Of a DNA stretch of 64,000 bases, positions 50,866-60,445 are shown one piece after another. The stretch's first letter is position 1. Every line of letters begins with the position of its first letter. The notes below the pieces were generated by a model. It saw only the letters and a list, made by a program, of their open reading frames with translations. It was not told the origin of the DNA and made no database searches. A program made the position numbers and the translations under genes. Source of the stretch: Dermacentor variabilis (taxonomy: Eukaryota > Arthropoda > Arachnida > Ixodida > Ixodidae); assembly GCF_050947875.1 (NCBI RefSeq), contig NC_134572.1:155517105-155581104 (forward strand), written 5' to 3'.

Positions 50866-51983
50866 GCCAAAAAACTCTAATGAGGTCCTGAGCAGCAGCG
50901 CGGGCCCCTCCCACGTGGCGTCGGGGAGGCCTAGCCTTACAGCCACATCGTGAGCCCTCTGGACAGCCGGGATTTGTGGGAGAACCTGCGTAGTCTTGGT
51001 GACAGTGCTCCACTCCCCCTCGGCGACTTGATTGGGTCCCCGTAACGTTGGGCAACGCCAGATAATGTTTTCTAATTTGCTAACAGTCACAGAGCCCTGG
51101 CAGGTAGACTCTAAGGCCGCACGGGCAATAATGCGGAGCAAAGCTAAACTGGGATATGACCTAGTCTGCCACATTCTCAGTGAGATTGCCTGAGATTGGG
51201 AGAGTTTACCTTGCGCAGGCGGAAAAGCCCGCCTGCCCATTTGATAGTGCTTGGTGACTGTGTTGAAGGTGAATAAAATGTCTGTTAATTCCCCGTACCT
51301 ATCTTGCAGACCTGCGTCCTCCCGGAGGCGGAGGGTTAGAGCGCGGGCCCAAGAGTGAGTATCATTGAGGTTGGTGAGGCAGAATAGGTGAGAACTGAGT
51401 TGCGGAGACATAATCTCATTGCCGAGAATTTTAGAGGCTTCCATAGAAATTGAGCCAGAAGGAAAGGCCCTAGCTGCCGATGTACATTCTTTATAGATTT
51501 GCGATCTATTATCGTCCAGAAGGGCGAGGGCTCTGGCCGCCAGCTCGGCCTTAGAGGGAGTGTTATCTTTGAAGGATGCGGGATTGAGGATTGGACTCTT
51601 GTGGCTGATGACAACGGCAGTGAACCTGGTGGAGTGGCCATACTGAGCGGCATCTACGAAGCTAGTCGAACGAGGTTCTTCCCTGACGTGTCTGAGAAGT
51701 GCTACAGTCGTGGCGCTGCGCATGTCAACGTTGAGCTGTGGAGTAACGTCGCGAGGAAAAAGAGAGGCCTGAATGCTTGCCCTTTGGGCGTCGGAAAGCC
51801 GATGTTTCGGCTCCTAAACGAGCGTGGGGTTGAGGCCCAGTGCGGCCAAAATCTTCCGGCGGGCGTGGACGACAGCCGAGCTACCTGGGCAGATACCTGT
51901 GCATCCATGATCTCTTCCAGGTTGTTGTGAACCCCTCCTTGCACGGGTTCCTCGGTGCTAGTTTGCATGGAAATGCTAAACAC
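50710..51983 (-). pseudogene. NL-5 RNase H and C-terminus, fused in frame to NL-4 endonuclease
   Basis: Thumb end QVARLSSTPAGRFWPHWAST (about 51895-51835) precedes the 337-codon open frame 51723-50710. This frame has SFVDAAQYGHSTRFTAVVIS (first RNase H Asp), NTPSKAELAARALALLDDNR (Glu), QIYKECTSAARAFPSGSISM (TDS changed to KEC) and THSWARALTLR (HNETAHSWAR remnant). Then come QGKLSQSQAISLRMWQTRSY and the terminal ENIIWRCPTLRGPNQVAEGE (Cys/His motif, partly lost). From about 50865 the same frame becomes NL-4 endonuclease (SRPRNRFGLLF). No stop separates the two, so this is a chimeric ORF produced by loss of the NL-5 end and NL-4 start. Confidence 0.82.
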
Positions 51984-52518
51984 CCTCTTTATGCACTTTC
52001 AAATTAGCGCGTCCAGCTTCTCCTCGTAGCCTTGCCAGCAGTGCATGGCTGCCACGTAGTTGATGTGCCTTATGAGGAAGGCGTGAATGAGCCTGAGAAG
52101 GTTGTCTTCTCTTACACCTCCCGTCCCCGCCTCTTGGAGAGACTGTTGTTTAGTACGATCATGTTTTCCGTCTTTGTAGTGATTTTGTTGGACCGTTACA
52201 GACGTTCGACTTTATCAACATGCCGCGAACTCTAAGTAGGCCCACCCTGGGAATGGGATTATCGTTATTCGTTAGGAGGTTTATGTCGACTGCTGACAGC
52301 GGCCTCCATTCCTTAGGAGTGGGCCCCCTCCTGACTAGCCTGTACAGGGGGAGATCCGACTTCCTCGAAGAGCACATAATGCCCATGTTCGTGAGAAAAC
52401 ATTCTGTTTGATCAAGGGCTTCCTGAAGCGCCGTTTCGACCTCGCCTTCGCTGCTTCCGGCACACCAGATGGTCCTGTCGTTAGCGTAGATTGTGTGGTT
52501 GATGCCTTCGAATCTGGA
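50866..52518 (-). mobile_element. NL-5: non-LTR retrotransposon fragment (NL-2-related), RT to RNase H
   Basis: In - orientation from 52518: an RT fragment that starts at the palm (YAND box) and thumb, then RNase H and C-terminal region down to about 50866. At the 5' end it is interrupted at 52519 by a (GA)n-tailed fragment; at the 3' end it passes directly into NL-4 endonuclease. Confidence 0.82.
51984..52518 (-). pseudogene. NL-5 reverse transcriptase fragment
   Basis: The frame 52518-52180 reads RFEGINHTIYANDRTIWCAG with the catalytic box YAND at 52488-52477 (YADD with the second Asp changed to Asn). It continues QTECFLTNMGIMCSSRKSDL (AxxxGLxxxPxKSE equivalent) and IPRVGLLRVRGMLIKSNVCN (the RVLGMxI post-palm motif). 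Further thumb sequence runs to about 51990 in other frames. Everything upstream of the YADD box is missing. Confidence 0.82.
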
Positions 52519-52615
52519 GAGAGAGAGAGAGAGAGACATGCAAATTTGAGAAAGGCAGGGAGGTTAACCAGAGCTAAACCTCCGGTTTGTTACCCTGCAC
52601 GACGGGAAGTATAAC
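52519..52615 (-). mobile_element. Short non-LTR 3' end with (TC)n tail
   Basis: (GA)n at 52519-52538 on the + strand, then AGAAAGGCAGGGAGGTTAAC, CAGAGCTAAACCTCCGGTTT and GTTACCCTGCACGACGGGAA. The same order (GAAATACAGGAAGGTTAGCC, GATGGCTACCCTGGGTTGGG) follows the (GA)n at 36466. It is inserted in NL-5 RT (tail toward 52518). Too short to carry coding sequence. Confidence 0.7.
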
Positions 52616-52792
52616 GCTGCGCGAGACAACACCGGCCCGCCGGGGAAAAAAGCCGTCGCACGTGCAACAGGTATACGGTGCGCGTGAAAGGAGGCCGACA
52701 GTGCTCGCTGCTGCACGTGTGTTGCACGTGCACAGTGTGCCGGAGAAGAGGCCCGGTGTTCGCAGGCGCTGCGGCTTACAGGCAGACATTGA

Positions 52793-54070
52793 AATGGGCC
52801 AAGAAACACCCACGACGGACTCGACGTCAAGCGAACGACAAGAAGAAACAAGCGCAATGCATACAGGCTCAGCGGAAGAAGCCGACGTCGTGCAATCTCG
52901 GACCTGCATTAAAAAAAGCGGCAGAACTATAGACCTCAACGACCAATGGCTGACATGCGAAAGACAAGCAGAAGGAAATCACGCGCATCAAAGTCCCCGC
53001 AGAGACCCAATACACAAAACAGCATGCCATGCTGCCGCCGCGACGCGAATCTAGAATGCCACTGCTACCTTTCGAATACATCATGATTGTCTACAGCCCA
53101 CAAGCTGGCCTTGAACTCGCCAAATCGCCACTCGTCGCAGTCATTCACGCAGTCGGAACATCCAGCTGAATATTGCAAAAAGAATTCCACGACAACGTGC
53201 GAGCAGAAATGCAAAAAGAAGAAAACCTCAGCACTCCATGTACAGCAAACAAGAACTACGCTCAAAACATAGCCAAGGTCACTAACATACAGCAACATTT
53301 CCAACGTAAAAGCCAACTCGCGTCTACCAGAAGATGTAAGCAAGGATGTTGCCTGGTACATGCAGTGCGGAACTAATAGATGGAATTCGAGTGCCAGCAC
53401 GCTATACAGTCCTCAGCGCCCGCATGCTAGGGCAGTCAACGGCGGCGGTCGTCTATTTTGACGGCCCACACGTCCCCTACTTCATCATTTATCAGAGCGG
53501 CGACTATCGATGCAAGCCCTACTGCAAGTCAGTTCAGTATTGCCGAACCTGTGGCAACCTCGGACATCGCCAAGCCGTTTGCCCACAATCAACCCCAAAT
53601 TTCCCAAACCCTCACAAACACCCCCCCCCCGAACCATGACTGCCATCCCACGTGCAAGATTTGCGGAGTAGGACACGAAACGGCTGTGAAAGAATGCAAT
53701 CAAAACTTCAAGCCTAACCCACCACTTTATCAAGTAAGAAAGCAATAGCAAAACAGGATCCAAGAGCGCGACAGTCAATGTAGCTCCAACCGCGATGAGT
53801 TCGTTGAATTAATGCTGCCAATGGATGCGTCACCAACTCAAGTAACGCCTCCAGTAGCACCGCAAGAAGTAGCAGACCCACGTCAAGATCAAAATCAATA
53901 TCGCGATCGCGTTGCCGAAAACGCGTGAATTATGCTCAAGTGGCCAATGGATGCTCCGTCATCTCAAGGAACACCTCCAGTAGCACCGCAAGAAGTAGCA
54001 GACCCACGTCAAGATTACGATAACGGTCGCGATCGCGTTACCGAAAACGCGTGAATTGCGCTGAAGTGGC
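52793..54070 (+). pseudogene. NL-6 ORF1 (zinc knuckles, duplicated RS-type segment)
   Basis: The ATG at 52794 gives MGQETPTTDSTSSERQEETS. Reading is lost at 53054 and resumes in other frames. A globular part around 53350-53500 contains IDGIRVPARYTVLSARMLGQ, then STAAVVYFDGPHVPYFIIYQ and SGDYRCKPY, matching ARMLGDSKSAVITF and MACHPY in NL-2. The knuckles are CRTCGNLGHRQAVC (53541-53582) and CHPTCKICGVGHETAVKEC (53641-53697). A 126-bp tandem duplication (53818-53943 and 53944-54069) encodes an Arg/Ser-rich unit ending RKRVNYAQVANG or RKRVNCAEVAG, the counterpart of VSWARIV in NL-2. Several stops and frameshifts. Confidence 0.8.
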
Positions 54071-54189
54071 GGGCAGATCTGGCAGTGCCAGCATCGGATC
54101 GGCAGAAGCGGTAGCCGTAAGAGCCCCAGAGAGCAAGCTACAAAATCAACTGTCAAAGAGAGGCTATTCCAAAGATGCGAAGAATACGA

Positions 54190-55003
54190 ACATGGAAACA
54201 AGCAATCAATGGAACTGTCGATACTTCCGTCCCCGGTATGCAAACCTACAAGAACTCGTTAAACTGGACCACCTTGATGTAATTGCCCTACAGGAAACCA
54301 ATGCCCACAATGTTCGACTTCAAGGATACACCGCTCGTACACAAACTCAACGCACAGCCATGCTTACCAAGAAAACTCTCACAATGCAGGAACACGAAAT
54401 AGAAGACATGCCCATCGAGCACACCCTAGTGGAGATCATTCCAAACAGAAAAACGTAGCAAAGCTTCCTTATCGCCAGCATATACAGCCCTCCTCGTGAT
54501 CAACTTCCGGAATTCGACCACTTTGTCTGCGTACTCAGGAAACGCGCGAGAGGACATCAAGTTGTCATAATGGAAGATTTCAACGCTCCACGTACAACAT
54601 GAGCTTACCGAAACACCACCAAGAAGGAAGCCCGAGTGCACGACACTGCTCAACAACACAGACTGACCCTCTGGAACGACCCACTGCAGGTCACGAGAGT
54701 CGGGAACAGTGCCTCCAGGGACACAAACCCGGACCTTACGTTCACAGCGAACGTCCATTGGCCCGAGTGGTGTCGACTCTCGGAAGCGACCACTACATTA
54801 TCCAACTAGATATGGCGCATAACCGGAAACTAACCAAGACTGGAGTTGCTCGACTAACAGACAGGAAGTCCTACAGAGACAACCTCAGCGGCAACACAAC
54901 AATCGACGACATCGACCATTGGCTCAAGGGCCTTCTCATCCCCGCAGGGAACCCCACCAAGAGCATCCAGCTAAGCGCCAACACTCCCGCAGTCAACCCG
55001 TGT
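54190..55003 (+). pseudogene. NL-6 ORF2 endonuclease
   Basis: The start METSNQWNCRYFRPRYANLQ (54192) is the ORF2 N-terminus, like EVWQWNCRTLR in NL-2. HLDVIALQETNAHNVRLQGY carries the catalytic Glu. After the stop at 54458 the sequence continues as LIASIYSPPRDQLPEFDHFV and HQVVIMEDFNAPRTT (GDFNAP with Gly changed to Glu, Asp kept). DTNPDLTFTANV and LGSDHYIIQLDM-like sequence (54770-54815, SDH kept in the local frame LSEATTTLSN/GSDHYIIQL) complete the domain. It ends ANTPAVNP. The domain needs three frame changes and is inactive. Confidence 0.8.
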
Positions 55004-55630
55004 TCTTTAAGGTACAATGTATGCCTGAGCGATGCGGTGGGAACATCAGCCGGGTGTATGTTGTTTGTTAAAAATTGAATTGGCATTGACGTTGAAACGG
55101 TTATAAGTTGCTTGCAAGGGCGCTTTGTTTTGTGCGATCTTTCTTACGGGGAAAAGAAATTTAGATTTATTTGTGTCTATGCACCTACAAAGCCGCATAA
55201 AAGATGTTTGTTCTTTCGCGAATTGAGTATGTATTTTGATTGTGAGAGGTGTTTGATTGTGTTGGGTGACTACAATTGTGTCCTTAATCAGGAAGACCGT
55301 TCGAACACTGCTAGTAAAACACCGCTCTTTCATCATTTACACTGCTAGTGTAAATGATGAAAGTGTTGCGTATCTTAAAGAATGCGTAAGAAATTCTCTT
55401 TAAATGACATGGCACAGTTTGCAAGAGGTGGAAGTCGCCAGCACTTCACACACTTTCAAGGCACCAGCCATCTACGACTAGATCGATTGTATGTGTACTG
55501 GGAGATTGCCCCTTTCTGTCAGAACTACGATGTAGATGCTCTTTCTTTCAGTGATCATTGTTTAGTGACCTTCGAGATCGGCCAAAAACAAAAAAGGAAA
55601 CTTCAATGACAAAGATGGAAATTGAATGCC
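55004..55630 (+). pseudogene. Tx1/L1-like endonuclease remnant
   Basis: RYNVCLSDAVGTSAGCMLFV, GRFVLCDLSYGEKKFRFICV and YAPTKPHKRCLFF lead to CLIVLGDYNCVLNQEDRSNT, the GDFNCVLxxxDR motif of L1/Tx1 endonucleases (Asp kept). A 17-bp perfect hairpin (55327-55363) then disrupts the frame with two stops. The domain ends RLDRLYVYWEIAPFCQNYDV and DALSFSDHCLVTFEI (about 55465-55585), with SDH intact. The N-terminus is missing. Confidence 0.82.
55327..55363. repeat. Perfect 17-bp hairpin, 3-base loop
   Basis: CTTTCATCATTTACACT (55327-55343) and AGTGTAAATGATGAAAG (55347-55363) are exact reverse complements. The structure lies inside the Tx1/L1-like endonuclease and introduces stops, so it probably arose as a local inverted duplication. 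Confidence 0.9.
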
Positions 55631-57400
55631 AAGCTTATCAAGGAAGACGTGTTCACAGATAAAACAAAAAAGGAAAAAAGCAGTTTTTTTTGACAAACTA
55701 CGCTGTGCCGCAGAGAAATGGGAGTTATTTAAACAAAGCGTAAAATTGAACGCAATAGAAAGAGGTGGGTATATGAAGTATCAGGCTCAAAATCATGAAC
55801 AGGGTCTGCGGCAGGAGCTTGAAGACCTGGGGCGAATCGAAACAGCTAATCCGGGTTTGCTGACGCAAGAACTGTGTCATTAAAAGAAAACTAGAAAGCT
55901 TACAGGAGGATGAATACAGAGATGCAATTATACGTGCACGAACTACAAATAGCTCGCGGGGGTAGTACCAACAAAGCGAGGTTTGTCAGATGAAAAGGCG
56001 TACGCTCGCGGAAATAAAATATTGGAAATAGAAATAATGGTGAGATATTCAGAGAACAGAATGTAATCATGACGGCATTTGAAAGTTGCTATAGAGAGTT
56101 GTTTTCTTGTCGTGAGCCAAAGGTGCCGGGCTATGAGGATGGATTTTTGGCAAAAATGCCGCCGCTAGGCAAAGGGGAAAGGATTTTATCAGAAATTAAT
56201 ATTAAAATGGAGGAGATTTAGAGGGATATCGAGGAACTAAGCTCGGGCAAATCTCCTGGTCCGGATGATATTACCGCGGCAATTGACAAGGCTTTCAAGA
56301 CGGATAAGTCAACAGCATTGCATGAAATATTTTCATAAGCACTCGAGCGGGCGACTTTACCTCCATCGTTCAATCGTGCGCACACAGTTCTAGTGCCAAA
56401 AGGCAAAGATACAAATATATTACGTAAAGTAACGGGATACAGGCCAATTACATTGACAAATGTTGGCTACAAGGTTTTTGTGATAGTTCTTGCAGCAAGG
56501 CTGCAGGGAGTTATGCGGAAGTTAGTTGGCCCGCATCAGACATGCGGCATCAGAGGTAGGAAATATTTACAAATATTCATACAGCTAGAGGCATTTTAGA
56601 ATATTGCGATAGCGCTCTCCTCTAGGTAGCGATGCTGCAAATAAATATAGCTAGAGCTTTTGATACGGTGCCACATAGCGTTCCCTTTTTAATAATTAAT
56701 TATGTAGGACTTGGTTCCGTCATGTGTAAAGGCATCAAAATGGCATATCAAAGTTCATGTACAAATTTAATTGCTTTAGGTGAACTCTTACAACGTATAC
56801 AAGCACTCTCTTTCGTTCGACAGGGCTGTCCGTTAAGTACTTTACTTCTTGCTTTATTTTTGGAGCCGCTCTGTAGAAAAATTGTTAATAGCACAGAAAT
56901 CATGGGGTTTAAGATAGTCATGTGAAGTACGTGTTCTAGCTGATGCCGATGACGTTGCCCTATTAGCTGCACATAGGGAGAGTGTTAGCTCATTATTAAG
57001 AATTACTGAAAGGTTTTGCGAGAAAACCGGCAGTGAAATCAATAAGCAAAAGAGTATTGGTCTCTGGCATGGCCAATTGAATGCCACGCCCGGTGTTTTT
57101 GAAAATATCCGGTGGGTCACGACACCTAGCACTTACCTGGGAATACCTTTGGACGGGTATCGTGAAAACGAGTCACTCTGGCTCGAAAAAACGGAGGAAA
57201 TGCGTGCGATGGCAAAGCATGGGGTGGCCGTGAATTGTCGATTTTTGCACGTACCACTATTTGTAACGTTTCTCTCGCTGCGTAAATTATGTATCTTCTG
57301 CAAGCACTGTATTGTACACGTAAGCACATTCAATAATTTCACCGAATCATTGCCACGTTTATCTGGTGTTCTACGTGCCCGCTATCGCTGTGATAATTAG
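55631..57400 (+). pseudogene. Tx1/L1-like reverse transcriptase remnant
   Basis: RDIEELSSGKSPGPDDITAA (about 56221-56280) is the KSPGxDG motif. FNRAHTVLVPKGKDTNILRK and GYRPITLTNVGYKVFVIVLA are the fingers motif of L1/Tx1 type. VGPHQTCGIRGRKYLQIF and ARAFDTVPHS (motif A, about 56650) follow, then SFVRQGCPLSTLLLALFLEP (motif B). The catalytic box reads ADADD at about 56939-56953 (YADD with Tyr changed to Asp). FCEKTGSEINKQKSIGLWHG and TPSTYLGIPLDGYRENES are the post-palm motifs. Many frame breaks; splits at 57377. Confidence 0.85.
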
Positions 57401-57594
57401 TTTGGATCCCGAAGATTTTATTACCACTGTGATCGTGAAGGTATCCGCTATCCTCCGATACCCTACTTTCCATCAAAGGTGTGTTTTTCATCGATTTACC
57501 GGACTTTACATGGTTCACCGCCAATAGGCATTGCTAGGCCTAAGCGAGGCCAAGGCTTTCTAGGCCTAGCCAGCCGTACACCTGCCGTGGCAAC

Positions 57595-59640
57595 ATGAGG
57601 GTTCCCCCCGCCGCTTTGACACACGGTTCCCAGGTTTCCCAAATGTGCGTGCAAGTACAGGAAGAAGAAATTATGCCCGAGGAATTTCATCGCACGCCCG
57701 GATGTCTGCACAAGCGTGGGCACACGAGCCGAACACGCCTGCAAGCAACACAGGGTGAGTCGAATTCACGTACTGATACTCCGAGCTCTAAGCAGAAGAT
57801 TAAATTCAACAAGAACGTTAGGACCGCAGTTATTCGAGCGGCTCGCATGCCCGCAATGCCTGCGGAAGAAATTAAGATCGTCGTGCGGCCCCGCGGAGGA
57901 CTCGATATTTCAAAGGCGGGAGCTGCATGCGTGGCTTCTGCGTTCATGGCGGCAGCGGGAATTGAGAAGGCAGATCGAGCTGAGGATATGGCGTGTCCCA
58001 ATACAAATCGCAACATTATAGTGATCAGCACTCCGTGCGAGGAACGAGCGAAGAAGTTTGCGCGAATACAAGCTATCAATGTTCAAAGCAAAATATTCGA
58101 AGTGAGCGTTTGCGGAACGACCGCCCACGACACAGACAAGGGCGGGATCAGGGGCATAGCAATCGAGGACAGCGAAGCCGAAATAATGGAACAGATCGTT
58201 ACAAAGTACAACCCCCTCGCCGTGGGGGCGAAGCGTATCGGGAACAAGACGATGATAATCGTAGTGTTCAACGGTATCATGGTTTCGAACTATTTGCGTT
58301 ATGGATCCACGCTCTATCCGTGCAGTCTCTACAGGAAGCAAATAGACGTTTGCAAAGTATGCGGCAAGGTCGGCCTCAGGCGCGACGTGTGCTCCACACC
58401 GAGGGTACGTGTTTGTCTTTATGCGGTGTTTCTATTCCTAGAGAGGACAAGTGTGTCCCCAAGGGCAAGCTCAGTGGCGAAGAACACCCCACTAGGGACC
58501 ACGTCTGCAGAGGGAAATACAAGGTGTCATACGTTTTGCGGCGACGGCGATGGGAATGGCGTTATGCCCATGAACAGCGAAAGCAAGCACTCTAATCAAG
58601 CTCCTTTCCACGCCTAGGACGCTCCCGCTCACGCAGCGGTTCCCGTGGTGGATCCCGCAGCGCGTCGCGCCATGCCTCACGCCACGCATCACGTTACGCT
58701 TCCCGTCATGCGTCGCGCAGCGCATCCCGCGGCCGTGACTCGTCGGACAGGAACAGCCGCGACGCAAAGCGATCGCGCTCCCGTGACAAAGTCAGCTGGG
58801 CGGACGTAGCCAAGGGCGGACGTAGCCAAGGGCGAAGTTAAAGGCAGCAGCGCCAGCACTAGTGGCCGAAGCACTCCGACCAGCTGGCAGGCGTGGATTA
58901 CCAGCCCCTACTACAAGCAACTCGAACAAGTCCGCGCAACCAATGCGACGCTGGTACAAATGACGCGCCGGCTTGCCGAAGAGCTAGCCGAAGTCAAGCA
59001 AGAACTTCCAGCACAGCAAGCCCATCCAAGGACAGACCCAACTCAGTCACCCGAGACACCTACACCCGCCACCGACACGCCATCACACCAAGGGATGCAA
59101 TCAATGAACACAACCCAAGACCAACCCCAGGAGGAGAAGACCACTGACCCAACCCACAAGAAACGAGCACGCACCGAACCTACACCAACCATTGTCCCCG
59201 AGCAGAACACCGACACGCTATCGCACCAAGGCACAGATTCAAAGGACGAAACCCAGGACGTGCCCCAGGAGGAGAAGACCACTGACCTAACCACCAAGAA
59301 ACGAACACGCACTTGATCACGACATTACAAGGACCTGACCCAATTGGAAACTCACCTCGAAGCCAAAATTGAAGCGCTTGCCAACACCTACGCCAGCACG
59401 GCTGCCGTGACCGACCAACGTCTGGCGCGGCTGGAGGAACTGATCACCACGTCCTTGCGCACCATACAAGAGAGTTTCGAATTCATTGAACACACCCTCA
59501 AGCCCATAGTGCGCAGCCCCATCTTTTCAGCGGAATTCGCCAACCACCCATACCTTCCAAGACAGACGCAAGCCCACCCTCGCCACAACTATGTCCCAAA
59601 CCAATCCACAATAGGATCGCTACCGGGCCTTACGGTCTGA
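57595..59640 (+). pseudogene. NL-7 ORF1 (Gag-like with knuckle, RS tract and coiled coils), frameshifted
   Basis: The 340-codon open part (57595-58617) has the globular block IKIVVRPRGGLDISKAGAAC, KGGIRGIAIEDSEAEIMEQI and GAKRIGNKTMIIVVFNGIMV, matching NL-2's IILRPHQGLP, AVRGVIHGLP and ARMLGDSKSAVITF. One CCHC knuckle has lost its His: CKVCGKVGLRRDVC (58351-58392). In another frame 58610-58795 is an Arg/Ser tract (SRSRSGSRGGSRSASRHASR) ending DKVSWADVAKG. A 16-bp tandem duplication (58802-58833) then shifts the frame. Coiled coil YKQLEQVRATNATLVQMTRR lies near 58912. A 138-bp repeat (59071 and 59209) ends KKRART or KKRTRT. A TGA follows at 59314, and a second heptad region LEAKIEALANTYASTAAVTD extends to about 59520. 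Confidence 0.83.
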
Positions 59641-60445
59641 CACTGGAACTGCCACAGTTACAACAGCAAGAAAGCAGTGCTGCGACAACATATTACCACA
59701 GTCAACAAGAAAGCCGACATTATCCTGCTGCAAGAAACGGCGACTGTGACCCCCACCCTCCCTGGGTATCGCGCTCACGTTAGCCAAGCGGAGGGACGGG
59801 GCGTCCGCACGTTTGTCCGCAAAGGGCTGACGTTCATCCAGCACCAGCTCAAACACGGCCGCAGCAGGGTGGAATACGCCTTTACCGAAACCATTCCAAG
59901 CAAACAAGAGAAAGGCAGCCTGTTCATCGCCAACATCTACAGTAACGCCTAGCACCAAACACAGAAATTCAAGGCCCTACTACACACAGCCAGCACCGAA
60001 CCCCGAGACAACACGTTGCTGATCGGAGGGGACTTCAACGCCGCCCATCGAGCGTGGGTTTACGTGAAGGACACGGCCAAGGGACGGGACTTATTACAGG
60101 ATACCCTGGACCACAACTGTGTCCTAATCACCGGCCCCGCGCATCCTACCCGCATCGGCAACACCGTAGCACGAGACACCACACCAGACCTTACTATAAT
60201 CAAAAATGACCACACGGGCAAAGTAACCTGGCGCAACATGGGCGTCGACCTCGGCAGGGACCACTACATCCTCGAAATTACGATGCCCAACCAATTACAG
60301 AGCAATGCCATTATACACAAGTCAAGGGACTGGGACGGATTCCGTAAGGGACGCCTCACCACAGCACAAGACATCACCGAGATCGAAATCCGGACGCCAG
60401 AGCTCGGCGATGCAGTGCGCTCAGCCACAAAGGTTACATAAACAG
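59640..60445 (+). pseudogene. NL-7 ORF2 endonuclease
   Basis: Begins HWNCHSYNSKKAVLRQHITT after a stop that probably replaces Trp. ADIILLQETATVTPTLPGYR holds the catalytic Glu. Open to 59952 (LFIANIYSNA, then a stop). The continuation 60016-60441 has LIGGDFNAAHRAWVYVKDTA (Asp kept), ARDTTPDLTIIKNDHTGKVT and MGVDLGRDHYILEI, where the SDH motif reads RDH. Two stops and otherwise one frame, so it is less decayed than NL-4 to NL-6. Confidence 0.87.

Larger units (their letters stand above)
52616..55003 (+). mobile_element. NL-6: non-LTR retrotransposon 5' part (ORF1 and endonuclease), decayed
   Basis: In + orientation: a 5' UTR-like GC-rich stretch (52616-52790), an ORF1 remnant (52793-54070) and an endonuclease remnant (54190-54990). 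It breaks off in the endonuclease-RT linker (ANTPAVNP) and is followed at once by a Tx1/L1-like element. RT and RNase H are absent. Confidence 0.8.

Noticed and set aside
52519..52540. (GA)n tracts as regulatory GAGA-factor sites
   Set aside because: Each tract sits at the 3' end of a non-LTR fragment, so retroposon tail is the simpler explanation.
53620..53632. C-run in NL-6 as a biological frameshift site
   Set aside because: Homopolymer runs of this length are prone to sequencing error, and the ORF is already broken elsewhere.
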